Below, in pieces: positions 63,398 through 64,000 of a DNA stretch of 64,000 nt. Position numbers and translations under genes: made by a program. The number at the start of each line of letters is the position of its first letter. Within the stretch, counting starts at the first letter, position 1. The notes under the pieces are model-generated. The model saw only the letters and a list, made by a program, of their open reading frames with translations. It was not told the DNA's origin and searched no databases. The stretch covers positions 65,049 to 129,048 of the forward strand of contig MU130318.1 in assembly GCA_015039465.1 (NCBI GenBank), in the 5' to 3' direction. This stretch comes from Phlegmacium glaucopus (lineage: Eukaryota > Basidiomycota > Agaricomycetes > Agaricales > Cortinariaceae).

Positions 63398-64000
63398 AAC
63401 AAAAACACTCCCGTTCCCGATGTAGTCGAAGAGGCTAGTCATATTGATGAACCTCGGAGTACTACGGACGAAGTTGAGTCTCCAACTATTCATATCAATC
63501 AACTCGTTTCCGCTTTGAATTCCCTCGGGAAATCTTCAGCCAAGTCCGATTCGGCTGGCAGACTTAGAGAGCCCGAACCCTTCACGGGTAAGGATCCTAA
63601 GAAACTAAAAGCTTTTCTTTTCCAGTGCAAGCTCTATTTCCGGAGCTCTTCCAACACATTCCGAGATGACTCCAAGTGAGTAACCTTTGCTTTGTCCTAT
63701 CTCCGGGACGTTGCTCAGGAATGGTTCGAACCTGGAATTTCCGGTCTCACCGACAAGCCTCCGTCTTGGCTTGAAGATTGGGATCTCTTCGTCAGCGAAC
63801 TTCAGTCCAACTTCGGTCCTTACGACGAGTCCGCCGACATAGAACACGAACTCACCAATCTCCGCATGAAGGACGGCCAACGTATCTCCGATTACTTAGT
63901 CCGGTTTAACTCCTTGGCAGTCTGCTGTACTTGGGGCGAGCCTGCTCTTAGGTATAGGTTTTACGAAGGTTTACCTTCCCAAATCAAGGATGAAATCAGC
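63398..64000 (+). pseudogene. Ty3/Gypsy gag fragment, runs off the window
   Basis: The frame encodes a retrotransposon gag core: REPEPFTGKDPKKLKAFL, then FALSYLRDVAQEWFEPG, DWDLFVSELQSNFGPYDE, ELTNLRMKDGQRISDYLVRF and YRFYEGLPSQIKDEI, all typical of fungal Ty3/Gypsy gag. An in-frame TGA at 63677-63679 splits it just before VTFALSYL. Protease, reverse transcriptase and integrase would lie beyond the window. It is an endogenous fungal retroelement, probably inactive in this copy. Confidence 0.85.

Overview
The window looks like nuclear DNA of an Agaricomycete (mushroom-forming basidiomycete). The evidence is multi-exon genes with 43-79 nt GT-AG introns, a truncated fungal NACHT (NLR-type) module, a tnp2-like transposase gene, a broken DUF6729-like transposon gene, a Ty3/Gypsy gag fragment, and expanded families of TPR-CHAT and caspase-domain genes. 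I saw no bacterial operons, CRISPR arrays, rRNA or tRNA genes.

Two multi-copy protease families dominate. Three TPR-CHAT genes (T1 7767-12311, T2 40952-45475, T3 53117-58366, all +) encode proteins of about 1442, 1416 and 1652 residues. Each has a polymorphic N-terminus, a tandem array of 45-residue TPR-like units (14, 13 and 17 copies) and a C-terminal CHAT protease domain with the His (HFACHG) and Cys (SACQT) signatures intact. Four caspase-domain genes (A 1684-3980 -, B 29824-32167 +, C 33226-36967 -, D 45696-47942 -) keep the His (YFAGHGS) and Cys (DSCHSGG) dyad plus a conserved C-terminal region of unknown fold. All models are hand-spliced, with each junction checked for reading frame. 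Gene C is the most striking: its caspase copy sits in frame behind an unrelated N-terminal module, giving a predicted 1114-residue fusion.

Layout. 0-1.7 kb: nothing supported. 1.7-4.0: caspase A. 5.5-12.4: T1 with its 5' flank. 12.4-16.4: duplicated block X and a small inverted-repeat element. 16.4-28.0: one transposon-related gene split by two terminal-inverted-repeat insertions, one carrying minisatellite DNA and the other a NACHT gene fragment. 28.3-33.2: caspase B in a block that is an inverted copy of 45.7-49.7. 33.2-37.0: fusion gene C. 37.7-45.5: a relic TPR-CHAT 5' end, then T2. 45.7-49.7: caspase D and flank. 49.9-52.0: inverted copy of block X. 52.1-58.4: T3. 59.4-60.1: a small multi-span membrane protein gene. 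60.35-62.3: 5'-truncated tnp2 transposase. 62.9-64.0: Gypsy gag fragment running off the end.

Inference: TPR-CHAT proteins resemble repeat-sensor/protease-effector proteins, and the caspase-domain proteins could be upstream, downstream or parallel proteases. Their interleaving, repeated co-duplication and intact catalytic motifs suggest a rapidly evolving protease-based recognition or regulated-cell-death locus. No gasdermin-like or other substrate gene was recognised here, so the pathway remains a hypothesis.
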